A stretch of DNA of 64,000 nt. Source: Paenibacillus hunanensis. GTDB lineage: Bacteria > Bacillota > Bacilli > Paenibacillales > Paenibacillaceae. A program made the position numbers and the translations under genes. This document shows, in pieces, positions 9,201 to 18,300 of this stretch. The DNA lies in the NCBI RefSeq assembly GCF_014645615.1, contig NZ_BMMB01000007.1, forward strand, positions 1-64,000. Direction: 5' to 3'. The notes beneath the pieces were generated by a model. The model did not search any database. It saw only the letters and a list, made by a program, of their open reading frames with translations, and was not told the DNA's origin. Position 1 is the first letter of the stretch. Each line of letters opens with the position of its first letter.

Positions 9201-9235
9201 GTTTTTAACATGTAATTTTTGTTTTTAACATGTAA
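9196..9235. repeat. 20-bp perfect tandem duplication
   Basis: A unit of 20 bases starting TTTTTGTTTTTAACATG occurs twice in a row (9196-9215 and 9216-9235), beginning in the T tract of the pfkA terminator. The rest of the gap up to 9545 is AT-rich with no clear gene. Confidence 0.85.
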
Positions 9236-9545
9236 TCGGATATAGCTATAGTACCCTTTCAATGCACGTTATCTTCTATTCCAGTGCTCATTTTGAAATA
9301 AATCGTCGTTATATGTTATGTTTATGAAGGGAAAGAAACTGGCATTTTTATATGATTTATATTACATAAAAAGGTGTTTTACGTAGGTGTTTGGCTATTA
9401 TTTGGAATAAATCGGTAATTTTTTTGCTCAAAAGTTAGAAGATCGCTGTAAATTATTGTACTATAGAGTAGAAGAATGCTATATGTTTCATTCAGTAATT
9501 CAATTATACGGAGTGCTGAGAACCAAGAGAGGGGGCTATTTTACA

Positions 9546-10145
9546 TTGGCTAGAGAAAAAGGAGCAAAGGGAAAGGAGAGCCGGTTACGTTTATTACACG
9601 CTGCTGCGCGACAATTTGCAGTACATGGCTTTCATACGACAAAGGTGAGCTCGATTGTTGGTGAGGCGAAGCTATCACAGCCTGCATTTTATTTGTATTT
9701 TGAGAGCAAGGAAGCTGTATTTGAAGAATTGGTGGATATGTTCCGTACAAGTCTTCAGGCGGTTATTAACGACAGTCAGTTGCCTCAACAAGAATCAGGT
9801 CAGCACAGTATTCTGGATCAGCTCTGTCATACGATTCAGTCGATGTTTGAGTATTTTTACAGTCATCCGGATCTGACGCGGATTGGATTTTACCAGTCGC
9901 CAGATGCTGACGAGATCAAGATGGAGCTTGTTCAGGGGATTGAAAAAATGCTACGTATGGAGCAGCGCAATGGCAATCTGTCAACGGATATGTCGATGGA
10001 GCTTGTAGCGGAATGCCTTGTTGGCACCATTGAGCGAATCATTTTCACACAGCTGTTACCAGGTACAGTGAGTGCAGAGCAGCTAGCCATCCATATTGTC
10101 CGATTGTACGTATCCGGTTTAACACGTAAGCAAAGCAAAGTATAG
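9546..10145 (+). CDS. TetR/AcrR family transcriptional regulator
   Basis: This is a 199-residue one-component repressor. The N-terminal TetR helix-turn-helix is clear (LLHAAARQFAVHGFHTTKVSSIVGEAKLS in parts, with FYLYFESKEAVFEELV following). The C-terminal ligand domain is divergent and gives no ligand. The frame opens at 9456, but GAGGGGG lies ten bases before the TTG at 9546, which gives the sequence MAREKGAKGK; I choose that start. It is followed by a DUF72 gene at 10220, with a 74-base gap. It could regulate itself and neighbours. The region before it is AT-rich and carries no gene. Confidence 0.88.
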   Translation: MAREKGAKGKESRLRLLHAAARQFAVHGFHTTKVSSIVGEAKLSQPAFYLYFESKEAVFEELVDMFRTSLQAVINDSQLPQQESGQHSILDQLCHTIQSMFEYFYSHPDLTRIGFYQSPDADEIKMELVQGIEKMLRMEQRNGNLSTDMSMELVAECLVGTIERIIFTQLLPGTVSAEQLAIHIVRLYVSGLTRKQSKV

Positions 10146-10219
10146 CCAATGCAGTAGCCCATTGTATGGCAATGATGCTAGCGCCATACCAGATCGTAAA
10201 GCCAGGAGGATTGTAAGGC

Positions 10220-11089
10220 ATGATTAGCGTTGGTTTGACGGGTTGGGGAGATCATGATTCCCTTTACCTTACGAAAGAGGCAGTCAAGCAAAAGCTGCCT
10301 GTGTATAGCAGTCTGTTCCCTGTCGTGGAGGTGGACAGCTCGTTTTATGCGATTCAGTCCAAGCATAATATGGAGAAATGGACCGCAGAAACGCCGGAGC
10401 ATTTTCGTTTTCTGGTAAAGGCTTATCAGGGAATGACCGGACATACACGTGGGAAAATTCCATATGATAGCGAAGAAGAAATGTTTCGCAATTTTCGGTT
10501 GTCGATCAGCACAATGGAGGAAGCAGATAAGCTACAAGCCGCGCTGTTTCAATTTCCACCCTGGTTTGATTGCACAAGGGAAAATGTCAGAACATTGCGT
10601 CGTGTCCGTCAGCTGATGGGGGAGGTGCCCTGTGCGCTGGAGTTTCGACATCAGAGCTGGTTCATACCACAGATGCGCGATAAAACACTTGGCTTCATGC
10701 GCGAGGAGAATTGGATTCACAGTGTGTGCGATGAACCACAGGCTGGAATCGGTTCTGTCCCCATCGTTGAAGAAGCGACGCATCCTGAGCTTACCGTTGT
10801 GCGTATGCATGGACGTAATGAATCCGGCTGGAATGCTTCCGGTCAGCCCAATTGGCGTGAGATTCGTTATCTGTATCGCTACAATGAGCAGGAATTGTCC
10901 GAATGGGCAGAGCGACTGCGACGATTAGAGCAGCAGTCCAGGCAAGTATGCGTTATTTTCAATAATAACTCTGCTGGGGATGCAGCTGATAATGCCAGAC
11001 AATTGATGGCTATGCTAGGTCAGCAGGTTCCTGCGATCCCACAGGAGCAACCACCGGAGGCAGAGCAGATTGATTTATTTGATTTGTAA
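10220..11089 (+). CDS. DUF72 (YecE-like) family protein
   Basis: This is a 289-residue member of the DUF72 family, a TIM-barrel-like fold of unknown activity often found near DNA repair or Fe-S genes. The start MISVGLTGWGDHDSLY, the segment VEVDSSFYA and the later CALEFRHQSWF are hallmark positions. The C-terminus ends in a short acidic tail with QIDLFDL. The ATG at 10220 has GGAGG about nine bases upstream. It follows the TetR gene and ends in a terminator (11147-11219). A biochemical function cannot be assigned. Confidence 0.9.
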   Translation: MISVGLTGWGDHDSLYLTKEAVKQKLPVYSSLFPVVEVDSSFYAIQSKHNMEKWTAETPEHFRFLVKAYQGMTGHTRGKIPYDSEEEMFRNFRLSISTMEEADKLQAALFQFPPWFDCTRENVRTLRRVRQLMGEVPCALEFRHQSWFIPQMRDKTLGFMREENWIHSVCDEPQAGIGSVPIVEEATHPELTVVRMHGRNESGWNASGQPNWREIRYLYRYNEQELSEWAERLRRLEQQSRQVCVIFNNNSAGDAADNARQLMAMLGQQVPAIPQEQPPEAEQIDLFDL

Positions 11090-11146
11090 GGTGATCATCG
11101 ATTAATTGATTTCAGGTGAAACGATACGATGATGTGATGAAATGTG

Positions 11147-11219
11147 AAAAGCCAGCTTCTGCTGTGAATATGCCTGATCGGTATAAGAGGTCGAATTCAC
11201 GGTAGCAAGCTGGCTTTTT
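11147..11219 (+). terminator. Intrinsic terminator after the DUF72 gene
   Basis: AAAAGCCAGCTT (11147-11158) pairs with AAGCTGGCTTTT (11207-11218) over a long loop. Confidence 0.75.
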
Positions 11220-11257
11220 ATTGATTTACATAAGGGTTAAGGAGCGATACCATTAAT

Positions 11258-11443
11258 CGTATTTCGTATTTCGTATTTCGTATTTCGTATTTCGTATTTC
11301 GTATTTCGTATTTCGTATTTCGTATTTCGTATTTCGTATTTCGTATTTCGTATTTCGTATTTCGTATTTCGTATATTTCGTATTTCGTATTTCGTATTTC
11401 GTATTTCGTATTTCGTATTTCGTATTTCGTATTTCGTATTCGT
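11258..11443. repeat. Heptanucleotide tandem array, about 25 copies of CGTATTT
   Basis: CGTATTT is repeated 16 times without error (11258-11369), followed by one 9-base variant CGTATATTT, eight more perfect copies (11379-11434) and a partial unit. The array lies between the convergent DUF72 and MATE genes and reaches to the base before the MATE stop codon. On the minus strand it is translatable as a repeat of seven residues (KYEIRNT) because 7 is not a multiple of 3, but there is no sign that this is expressed. Such an array is prone to slippage. Confidence 0.97.
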
Positions 11444-12823
11444 CTACGTGCTCCATTGCTTAGTAGCGGAATGATGGCTACTGCCAGCTTTGCGTTGCAC
11501 CCACAGCAAGCGTGCGAGTAAAGTCACTGCTCCGCAGGCAAGACCAATACTCAGACCGATCCAGTATCCATACGCGCCCCATGTCGTATACGTAGCAAGT
11601 AGATAACCAGAAGGCAACCCGATAATCCAATACGACAAAAACGTAAGGAAAAACGCAGGATTTACATCCTTATATCCACGTAGCGCCCCCTGTACCGGTG
11701 TAGCAATCGCATCAGATAGCTGATAAAAGCTCGCAAAGATCATAAAGTGCGCAATCAGTTCAATCAACACCGGATCGGACGAGTACAGCGCAGACACCTG
11801 ATACCGGAATAGCAGTAAAATAACTGCGGTGCATATGGATAGCAGCAACGCTGTGCCGATTCCCAGCTTACTATACTGTCTTGCATCCTTCAGCCTGCCT
11901 GCTCCAACCTCATAACCTACCACAATTGTTAGCGCCGTACAGATGCTGAGCGGTAGCATATATAGCGTAGAGGCAAAGTTCTGTGCCGCTTGATGAGCTG
12001 CAATCGTCAGTGTATCATAACGACTCATTAGCAGCGTCACCCCTGCAAATACTGCTGTTTCAAAAAAGATCGCAAAGCCCATCGGTACGCCGATTTTTAA
12101 CAGCTCTCGCCATTTACTACCAGAAGGTGCATACCATCGACTCAGCAATTGATCCTCACGAAAAGGCTCCGCCTTACGCACAACAATCACAGCGATAATA
12201 AGCAGACACCAGTACGTAATCGCTGAAGCTACTCCAGCTCCCACACCGCCAAGTCGTGGGAATCCCCATTGACCAAAAATGAGCAAAAAATTCAACCCCA
12301 CATTGATCGGTAGCGAGCATAGCGTAATGATCATCGAATAACGCGTCTGTCCCAGCGCATCGATATACCCGCGTAGCACCGTGTACGCGAATAACGGTAC
12401 AATGCCCGTCGATAACGCCATCAGAAAATACAGGGCAACATCATGCACGCGCGTCTCCAGGTTCATTGCGCCGAGAATCGGCTTAACCAGAAGAGCGCCT
12501 ATCGCCAGTACAATTAGAGCAATCACGATAGAGAGCAGCAACCCCTGATACACATTAAAATTGACATCACGCCGCTTATTCCCACCGATCAGATGCGAAA
12601 CAATCGGTGTCACCGCCACCAGAATTCCGCTTAGCCCTGCCTGAATCGGAATCCACAAACTCGATCCAATCGCTACGCCAGCCAGATCCTCTGGACTGAA
12701 ATGACCGGACATATTGGTATCAAAAAAGCTAATCAGCGATAGCGCAATCTGTGTAATCAATACAGGAAATAAAATTCTCAAAAATTGAGCATACTTTTGT
12801 AACCACGTCGTTGTCGGAATCAT
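11444..12823 (-). CDS. MATE family multidrug/metabolite exporter
   Basis: This is a 12-TM efflux protein of the MATE (MatE, NorM-like) family, about 459 residues, exporting organic cations or metabolites in exchange for Na+ or H+. Hydrophobic segments alternate through the whole length and two homologous halves are visible (ITQIALSLISFFDTNMSG early; IGVPMGFAIFFETAVFAG in the second half). I start at the ATG at 12823, which has GAGG nine bases upstream; an ATG at 12838 in frame lacks a site. The TAG stop at 11444-11446 directly adjoins the heptamer array. Substrate unknown. Confidence 0.9.
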   Translation of the reverse strand: MIPTTTWLQKYAQFLRILFPVLITQIALSLISFFDTNMSGHFSPEDLAGVAIGSSLWIPIQAGLSGILVAVTPIVSHLIGGNKRRDVNFNVYQGLLLSIVIALIVLAIGALLVKPILGAMNLETRVHDVALYFLMALSTGIVPLFAYTVLRGYIDALGQTRYSMIITLCSLPINVGLNFLLIFGQWGFPRLGGVGAGVASAITYWCLLIIAVIVVRKAEPFREDQLLSRWYAPSGSKWRELLKIGVPMGFAIFFETAVFAGVTLLMSRYDTLTIAAHQAAQNFASTLYMLPLSICTALTIVVGYEVGAGRLKDARQYSKLGIGTALLLSICTAVILLLFRYQVSALYSSDPVLIELIAHFMIFASFYQLSDAIATPVQGALRGYKDVNPAFFLTFLSYWIIGLPSGYLLATYTTWGAYGYWIGLSIGLACGAVTLLARLLWVQRKAGSSHHSATKQWST

Positions 12824-13071
12824 TTTCAAGAACCTCATTCATTTGGAGTAATAACTAATCTGTGAAGAATATGTACATCCAATCTATACGTATTAATCGA
12901 AAAAATAGACGGATAAAAAAGGAGCAGAGCAGCTATCCTGAATGCTGCATTCAGTCCTTTATTCTACAGGAGGAAAAGGGAATTGAGAAGCATGTAATAG
13001 GTATGGGAACGTCTGAATTCATTATAATAGGGAACGAAAAAGAGATAACTATTTTATATGAGAACCATAAC

Positions 13072-13109
13072 AAAAAGCAGCGCCCGGACATCTCTGTCCA
13101 GGCACTGCT
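13072..13109 (-). terminator. Intrinsic terminator of the DUF4015 gene
   Basis: On the minus strand AGCAGTGCCTGGACA pairs with TGTCCGGGCGCTGCT and is followed by TTTTTG. It begins 19 bases after the stop at 13128. Confidence 0.85.
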
Positions 13110-13127
13110 GTTAACAACGAAATCATA

Positions 13128-14303
13128 TTAAAAATTCGCACCCTCCGTATAACGGTTCGATGCATTCCACAGCAGATATTCATCCACGCCCATATCCTTC
13201 ATTGCGCGAATCTGATCATCGACCTGCTGCTTACCATACTTGATATAATGTCCACTACCCAGCCAGCTGGCGGTGAAATCCTGAATCCATGGACGAATGA
13301 TTGGCTTTTGCTCGGCAAGCGGATTAAGCTTTTTCAGTGTGTCTTCCATTGAGCCCTTGATCGTTGCATATGGATTTTTATCCGGGTCTTTCACACCAAA
13401 CCAGCCAGTCGTATAGTGACTCGGATACACCATCGGACTGATAACATCCACATTTTCGGAAATTTTAGCAAAATCCTGTCCGATCCCTTCGGCAGCAGGT
13501 ACAGAAGCAGCATAACCAAAAATATCAACCGATACTCGTACGCCAAGCGGAGCGAGCTGCTTGCGTGCATATTGTACGAATTCAGCAACCACATCGACGC
13601 GAGACTTGTCATTCTTCTCGAACTTCAGCTCATTTTCGTGATTTTCAAAGCCTTCCGGGAAGCGTACATAGTCAAATTGAATTTCCTTAAAGCCTTTAGC
13701 AGCAGCTTCCTTAGCAAGCTCGATATTGTAATCCCATACTGCTTTTTTGTACGGATTGACGAAGTTATCGCCTTTACCGTTGCTCCACACCTGACCGTTC
13801 TTTTTCACAAAGGACAACTCAGGATGCTTTTTCGCCAGTACCGAATCTTTGAATACAACGATGCGGGCAATTGGATATACATCATGCTTTTTCAGGCGTG
13901 CCATCAGCTGATCGATATCACCGATGAATTTTTGCGGACTGCCTAGCTTCTGCAAGTCCTTATTCTCGGTTTTATACGTGATGTAGCCGGCATCGTCCTT
14001 GAGGTCGATAACCATCGAGTTGAGCTCCGTCTCGTCAAGCAGCTTGAGTAGCTTTTCCATACGAGCACCGCCAGCACTATAAGCGGTAACATAGATGCCC
14101 TTGATAACAGGAGCTTCCGGCTGTGGATCGATTTTGGTAGGAGTCTGATCCGCATTTACCTCGGTCTGTTCCATCTGATTTTGAATCGCGACCCGATTAA
14201 GCATGGATTGCAGGGATGCCGTCTGTGTTGTTTGTGTCTGAGCCTGCTGATCGCCACCGAAAGCGGTGGACGCCAGCAGCATAAGCGTCCACAAAATATC
14301 CAT
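13128..14303 (-). CDS. Putative glycoside hydrolase (DUF4015 family)
   Basis: This 391-residue protein matches the DUF4015 'putative glycosyl hydrolase' family, predicted to be a TIM barrel acting on cell-wall or extracellular glycan. Typical segments are GIYVTAYSAG, LVIDLKDDAGYITY-like (here MVIDLKDDAGYITYK), IQFDYVRFPEGF and ISPMVYPSHY, with acidic residues in FDYVRFPEG as catalytic candidates. The N-terminus MDILWTLMLLASTAFG looks like a weak signal peptide, followed by a Gln/Thr-rich linker, so secretion or membrane anchoring is likely. The ATG at 14303 has GAGGG upstream. No enzyme activity has been shown for this family to my knowledge. Confidence 0.85.
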   Translation of the reverse strand: MDILWTLMLLASTAFGGDQQAQTQTTQTASLQSMLNRVAIQNQMEQTEVNADQTPTKIDPQPEAPVIKGIYVTAYSAGGARMEKLLKLLDETELNSMVIDLKDDAGYITYKTENKDLQKLGSPQKFIGDIDQLMARLKKHDVYPIARIVVFKDSVLAKKHPELSFVKKNGQVWSNGKGDNFVNPYKKAVWDYNIELAKEAAAKGFKEIQFDYVRFPEGFENHENELKFEKNDKSRVDVVAEFVQYARKQLAPLGVRVSVDIFGYAASVPAAEGIGQDFAKISENVDVISPMVYPSHYTTGWFGVKDPDKNPYATIKGSMEDTLKKLNPLAEQKPIIRPWIQDFTASWLGSGHYIKYGKQQVDDQIRAMKDMGVDEYLLWNASNRYTEGANF

Positions 14304-14610
14304 AATGTTAGTACCCTCATCTCTTATGTAGTATAGTGTGCAGCATTACGATTGCCGGGTGTTGCACTTAAATATGTATAGCTTCATCTACATATAAGTA
14401 CCTCCTGTATCGGGATTAGTTGCGCCTGAAGCATGGATCAGGCAAACATTTATGTACTTAAACTGTCTCATAAACGACTAAACATAGCAAATAAAAGAAA
14501 AAATGGAATTGCAATGATAACGATAAGTAGAAAGCGATACAACTGTTTTACAATGAGTAGCGTAGTAACAGTGCCGTTATCATCACGCTCGGTATACAGG
14601 CTTGATATAC
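14304..14610. other. Intergenic region without a supported gene
   Basis: About 300 bases upstream of the DUF4015 gene. Frames at 14468-14689 (minus) and 14433-14666 (plus) run through the strong hairpin at 14611-14660 and have no good ribosome binding site, so I do not call them. Confidence 0.5.
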
Positions 14611-14660
14611 AAAAAAGTACCGCTTCTTCGCGAATTGACTTCGGCAGAAGCGGTACTTTT
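14611..14660. terminator. Bidirectional intrinsic terminator
   Basis: AAGTACCGCTTC (14615-14626) pairs with GAAGCGGTACTT (14647-14658). T tracts follow on both strands. On the minus strand it ends the small gene at 14719-14913. Confidence 0.9.
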
Positions 14661-14718
14661 ATCTGATCGTGCGTATCATACTCGTTCATTACAGGAGCTT
14701 ATTCATGCTCATCAGGCG

Positions 14719-14913
14719 TTATTGCAGAAGCTGCTCGTCCTGATTTTCGCAAATACTATACTGAATAATCTCCAGTGCATCGTTTGGTTCCAAAATGCGC
14801 AGCCCATCACGCAGTACAATAAGCGCATTGAGTTCCTGCTGTTTCAGGGAAGGCATCATATCCGGGAAACATTTCATGACAATTTGTGACAACTTCACAG
14901 TTTCCATTTCCAC
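14719..14913 (-). CDS. Small hypothetical protein, about 64 residues
   Basis: I do not recognise this protein. It is small, soluble and mostly helical by eye (LKQQELNALIVLRDGLRIL, NDALEIIQYSICEN). GGAAAGG lies nine bases before the GTG at 14913, better spaced than the ATG at 14922. Support for it being real comes from the ribosome site and from the strong minus-strand terminator 58 bases after its stop. It stands alone between the DUF4015 and YitT genes. Confidence 0.6.
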   Translation of the reverse strand: MEMETVKLSQIVMKCFPDMMPSLKQQELNALIVLRDGLRILEPNDALEIIQYSICENQDEQLLQ

Positions 14914-15236
14914 AATAATCATCCTTTCCTATCCTGGAATCATTTCGCTTAACAAGGAGAAATCATTCTTACGGGAACTTAGGAAAAGCATGTGTGCATA
15001 AAGGAACAAGTACCGTGCACAAAATTCAATGGTTACGTCAGATGGCGGCGTGTGCTTATTCTACTATATATAACGACAAAAAGCGACTTTCAGTGAATAG
15101 CTGACCATCAATTCATGAAAAAGTTGATCGGATACGTAAAACGGTAAAGCTAGATGTACAGGAAGTAGGAAGAAGAAGCTTGCTGTCCCTACTTCACGCG
15201 CGCAATAGCGCGAGTACAAGAAATACAGATGTTCGC
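14914..15236. other. Intergenic region between the small gene and yitT-like gene
   Basis: About 320 bases with no supported gene. GAAGTAGG and CCTACTTC near 15160-15194 could form a hairpin downstream of the YitT stop on the minus strand; no T tract follows. Confidence 0.4.
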
Positions 15237-16058
15237 TCAGCTTTTGCGGAAGGAGCCCATAATACCGACCGTTTCCACCATATTTACAAAAGCAGTCGGA
15301 TCGGTTTCTTTAATAATGCGTCGCAGCTCGGTTAGCTCGTAACGTGTCGTTACCGTCATTAGCATATCCTTAGGTGTGTTTGAAAACGCACCCTCTGCTT
15401 TGATCATCGTCACACCACGCTGCAATGGCATTAACTTTTCCAGCAGCACATCGGTATGATTAGATACGATAAACAATGTTACCTTGATATGGTTCACGTG
15501 AATCAGGTCGACTACTTTACCTGCGATATAAATACAGACCATCGAGGCAAGCGCGATATTCCAGTTATTCGACAGATAGCCCATCGCGATAATAACGAGA
15601 CCGTTTAGACCGACGATCACATTGCCGACCGGGAAATCACGGTAACGTGTAATGATGGAACCGAGAATATCGAAGCCGCCAGTCGAACCGCCAGCGCGGA
15701 AGGAGATACCGACGCCGATACCGATCAGTACACCGCCAAATACAGACGAGATCAACAGATCACTGGCAGCGACGGTAGTCGGTACAATAGTCATTAACCA
15801 TGTCGTTGCTACAACCGACACAATACTGAGAAAAATATATCGTTTACCGAGTAAAAACCATCCGGCAATCAGCAGTGGGATGTTGTAAACAAAGTAAAGC
15901 ATACTAATGTTAAGCGGTGTAAAATAACCGGTTAACATAGCAAGTCCTGATACCCCTCCGCTAAGCAGCTGGTGAGGAATCAGGAACATATTGAACGCTA
16001 CGGCTGTAAAAATGGAGCCGATCAATACGCCAAGGATGGGCATTGATTTTTTTAACAT
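15237..16058 (-). CDS. YitT family membrane protein (DUF161/DUF2179)
   Basis: This 273-residue protein has the YitT architecture: five to six membrane helices (residues about 10-165) and a cytosolic C-terminal DUF2179 domain (about 205-270). Typical features are FNMFLIPHQLLSGGVSGLA, the glycine-rich FRAGGSTGGFDILG and the C-terminal GEVTMIKAEGAFS-type segment (here RGVTMIKAEGAFSNTPKDML). Several paralogues are normal in Bacillales, and transport function is presumed but unproven. I start at the ATG at 16058 with AGAGGTG upstream, not the GTG at 16067. Confidence 0.92.
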   Translation of the reverse strand: MLKKSMPILGVLIGSIFTAVAFNMFLIPHQLLSGGVSGLAMLTGYFTPLNISMLYFVYNIPLLIAGWFLLGKRYIFLSIVSVVATTWLMTIVPTTVAASDLLISSVFGGVLIGIGVGISFRAGGSTGGFDILGSIITRYRDFPVGNVIVGLNGLVIIAMGYLSNNWNIALASMVCIYIAGKVVDLIHVNHIKVTLFIVSNHTDVLLEKLMPLQRGVTMIKAEGAFSNTPKDMLMTVTTRYELTELRRIIKETDPTAFVNMVETVGIMGSFRKS

Positions 16059-16483
16059 GCAGGTCACCTCTAGTGTTAGTTAGTAAGTTATAGAAAGTGT
16101 GTGGAGCCCAAATAGAAAGTTTCTTCCCAATTCGTAATTATATTATGAATCGGCTAGTCATACATCTGTATTTTATGGTATAATGATTTAGATATTCTTG
16201 AGTAGGGATGTTTTGCTGAATGAAATTCAGAATTTTAATAAATGCAAGACGGGTTTATTTCATCATAGAGAGTATTGAATAACCCTTTTTATCCAACTTT
16301 GACATACTAAGCATTGCATCAGATGCTCTAAAAGTGACCGGACTTATTCAATAATCAACACCAGCTAACGGACATGGTGGTCTGTGAGACCTCCTGATAT
16401 GCAGCTATATGCTACTCAATTGCTACTTAAGAATACAAACAAGTTAGTGGATTGTCCACCATCATAGAAGGAGTTTGAATATT
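16059..16483 (+). promoter_or_regulatory. Long leader region upstream of cshA
   Basis: A perfect TATAAT near 16179-16184 with a weak upstream element would give a leader of almost 300 bases before the helicase start. A TTGACA also occurs near 16305 but has no good -10 at the right distance. Long structured leaders are common for cold-induced DEAD-box helicases. No open frame of note is present. Confidence 0.4.
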
Positions 16484-18070
16484 TTGACAAAATTTGTAGA
16501 CTTTGGGTTAGATGAAAAAGTATTAAAAGCAATCATGGAGCTGGGCTTTGAGGAAGCGACACCAATTCAGTCCAAATCCATTCCGATTGCAATGGAAGGC
16601 AGTGACCTGATCGGTCAAGCACAAACAGGTACGGGTAAAACAGCGGCATTCAGCATCCCTGTTATTAACAAGATCGAACGTTCGGACGAAAAAATCAGAG
16701 CACTCGTAATGGCACCAACACGCGAACTGGCGATCCAGGTTGCAGAAGAAATCGAAAAGCTCGCTCGTTTTAAAGGTATTCGTTCGTTGCCAATCTACGG
16801 TGGTCAGGAAATTGGCCGTCAGATTCGTGCATTGAAAAAGAAACCACAGATCATTATCGGTACACCAGGTCGTTTGCTTGACCATATCAACCGTAAAACA
16901 ATCAAGCTGGATGACGTACAATACGTAATCCTGGACGAAGCAGATGAAATGCTGGATATGGGCTTTATGGAAGACATTCAGTCAATCCTGAAGCAAGTAC
17001 CGGATGAGCGTCAAACGATGCTGTTCTCGGCAACAATGCCACCCAACATTCAACGTCTGGCGAATCAGTTCCTGAAAGAGCCACAACACGTATCCGTAAT
17101 TCCAAAACAGGTTAGTGCACCGCTGATCGACCAATCCTACATCGAAGTAAACGAGCGTCAAAAGTTTGACGCACTGTCCCGTTTGCTGGATATGGAATCT
17201 CCAGAGCTGGCAATCGTATTCGGTCGTACAAAACGTCGTGTAGACGAGCTGTCCGAAGCGCTGCAAAAACGCGGTTACTCCGCAGACGGTCTGCATGGTG
17301 ACCTGTCTCAGAACCAGCGTGATAACGTAATGCGTAAATTCCGCGACGGCAGCATCGATGTACTCGTAGCAACTGACGTTGCAGCACGTGGTCTGGACGT
17401 ATCCGGCGTAACTCACGTTGTGAACTTTGACCTGCCGCAAGATCCAGAAAGCTATGTTCACCGTATTGGTCGTACAGGCCGTGCTGGTAAAGAAGGCGCA
17501 GCGTACTCATTCGTTACACCGCGTGAGATCGATCACCTGCACTTCATCGAGCGTGTAACGCGCCACAAAATCACTCGTAAGCCTCTGCCATCCCTGGCTG
17601 AAGCGATCGAAGGTAAACAACGCATTACAGCTGAGCGTCTGTTGGAGCTTGTACAGGACGATACAGCACCACTGAACGAGTACAAAGGTATCGCGATTCA
17701 ATTGCTGGAAAGCTATGATTCCGTGAACCTGCTGGCAGCAGCAATGAAATTGCTGACTGGCGACAAAAAGGATGCTCAGATCGATCTGACTCCAGAAGAT
17801 CCAATTCGTGCAAAACGTCGTAGACCAGACGTTCGCTCTGGCGGACGCAAGCCATCTGGCGGTTACAACCGTAGTGGCGGTGGCTACAAAGGCGGCAATC
17901 GCGAAGGTGGTAGTGGTAACCGTGGTGGATACAGCAGCGGTGGCGGCTATAAAGGCAGCAACCGTGAAGGCGGACGTAGCGAGTACTCTCGTGACCGCAA
18001 GCCACGCAGCAACAACGGTGGCGGCGACCGTCGTCCATCTAGCAGCAACCGTACAGATTCTTTTGAATAA
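16484..18070 (+). CDS. cshA: DEAD-box ATP-dependent RNA helicase, CshA type
   Basis: This cytosolic helicase unwinds RNA in ribosome assembly and mRNA turnover. All core motifs are present: Q motif (FEEATPIQSKSIP), motif I AQTGTGKTAA, Ib TPGRLLDH, II DEADEMLDMGF, III SATMP, and VI HRIGRTGRAG. The C-terminal tail (from about residue 440) is basic and rich in Gly, Arg, Ser and Asn (GGYNRSGGGYKGGN and similar), a typical RNA-binding tail. GAAGGAG lies ten bases before the TTG at 16484, which gives MTKFVDFGL; the TTG at 16475 is too close to the site. Gene ends in a strong terminator. Confidence 0.93.
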   Translation: MTKFVDFGLDEKVLKAIMELGFEEATPIQSKSIPIAMEGSDLIGQAQTGTGKTAAFSIPVINKIERSDEKIRALVMAPTRELAIQVAEEIEKLARFKGIRSLPIYGGQEIGRQIRALKKKPQIIIGTPGRLLDHINRKTIKLDDVQYVILDEADEMLDMGFMEDIQSILKQVPDERQTMLFSATMPPNIQRLANQFLKEPQHVSVIPKQVSAPLIDQSYIEVNERQKFDALSRLLDMESPELAIVFGRTKRRVDELSEALQKRGYSADGLHGDLSQNQRDNVMRKFRDGSIDVLVATDVAARGLDVSGVTHVVNFDLPQDPESYVHRIGRTGRAGKEGAAYSFVTPREIDHLHFIERVTRHKITRKPLPSLAEAIEGKQRITAERLLELVQDDTAPLNEYKGIAIQLLESYDSVNLLAAAMKLLTGDKKDAQIDLTPEDPIRAKRRRPDVRSGGRKPSGGYNRSGGGYKGGNREGGSGNRGGYSSGGGYKGSNREGGRSEYSRDRKPRSNNGGGDRRPSSSNRTDSFE

Positions 18071-18140
18071 GAATTCTTTTCAAAATAAAAGCTATATCAT
18101 GGTCTAATAACTAAATGATGATGGCTGGGCAACATCCCAA

Positions 18141-18173
18141 AGAGGCTACCGAGAATCGGTAGCCTCTTTTTTT
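18141..18173 (+). terminator. Intrinsic terminator of cshA
   Basis: AGAGGCTACCGA pairs perfectly with TCGGTAGCCTCT around GAA, followed by seven T. Confidence 0.93.
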
Positions 18174-18293
18174 ACGCCCAGTCTACGCCCAGTCTACGCC
18201 CAGTCTACGCCCAGTCTACGCCCAGTCTACGCCCAGTCTACGCCCAGTCTACGCCCAGTCTACGCCCAGTCTACGCCCAGTCTACGCCCAGTC
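18173..18293. repeat. 11 perfect tandem copies of an 11-bp unit
   Basis: TACGCCCAGTC is repeated exactly 11 times over 121 bases with no mismatch. It begins at the T tract of the cshA terminator and ends seven bases before the stop of the convergent LysR gene. There are no spacers, so it is not a CRISPR array. I see no open frame of interest through it. Confidence 0.97.
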
Positions 18294-18300
18294 GTATGCA

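Noticed and set aside
11253..11456. 67-codon frame made of the heptamer array
   Set aside because: Its sequence is just the repeat read on the minus strand (KYEIRNT units); an array of 7-base units without stops opens a frame by chance.
12862..13131. 89-codon plus-strand frame between MATE and DUF4015 genes
   Set aside because: It starts without a ribosome site and runs through the terminator of the DUF4015 gene; composition is Lys/Ile/Asn-rich as expected for AT-rich noncoding DNA.
14468..14689. 73-codon minus-strand frame with a hydrophobic end
   Set aside because: It runs through the strong bidirectional terminator and has no ribosome site, though its hydrophobic C-terminus made it worth a look.
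18173..18293. CRISPR array
   Set aside because: The 11-bp units are directly adjacent with no unique spacers and there are no cas genes.
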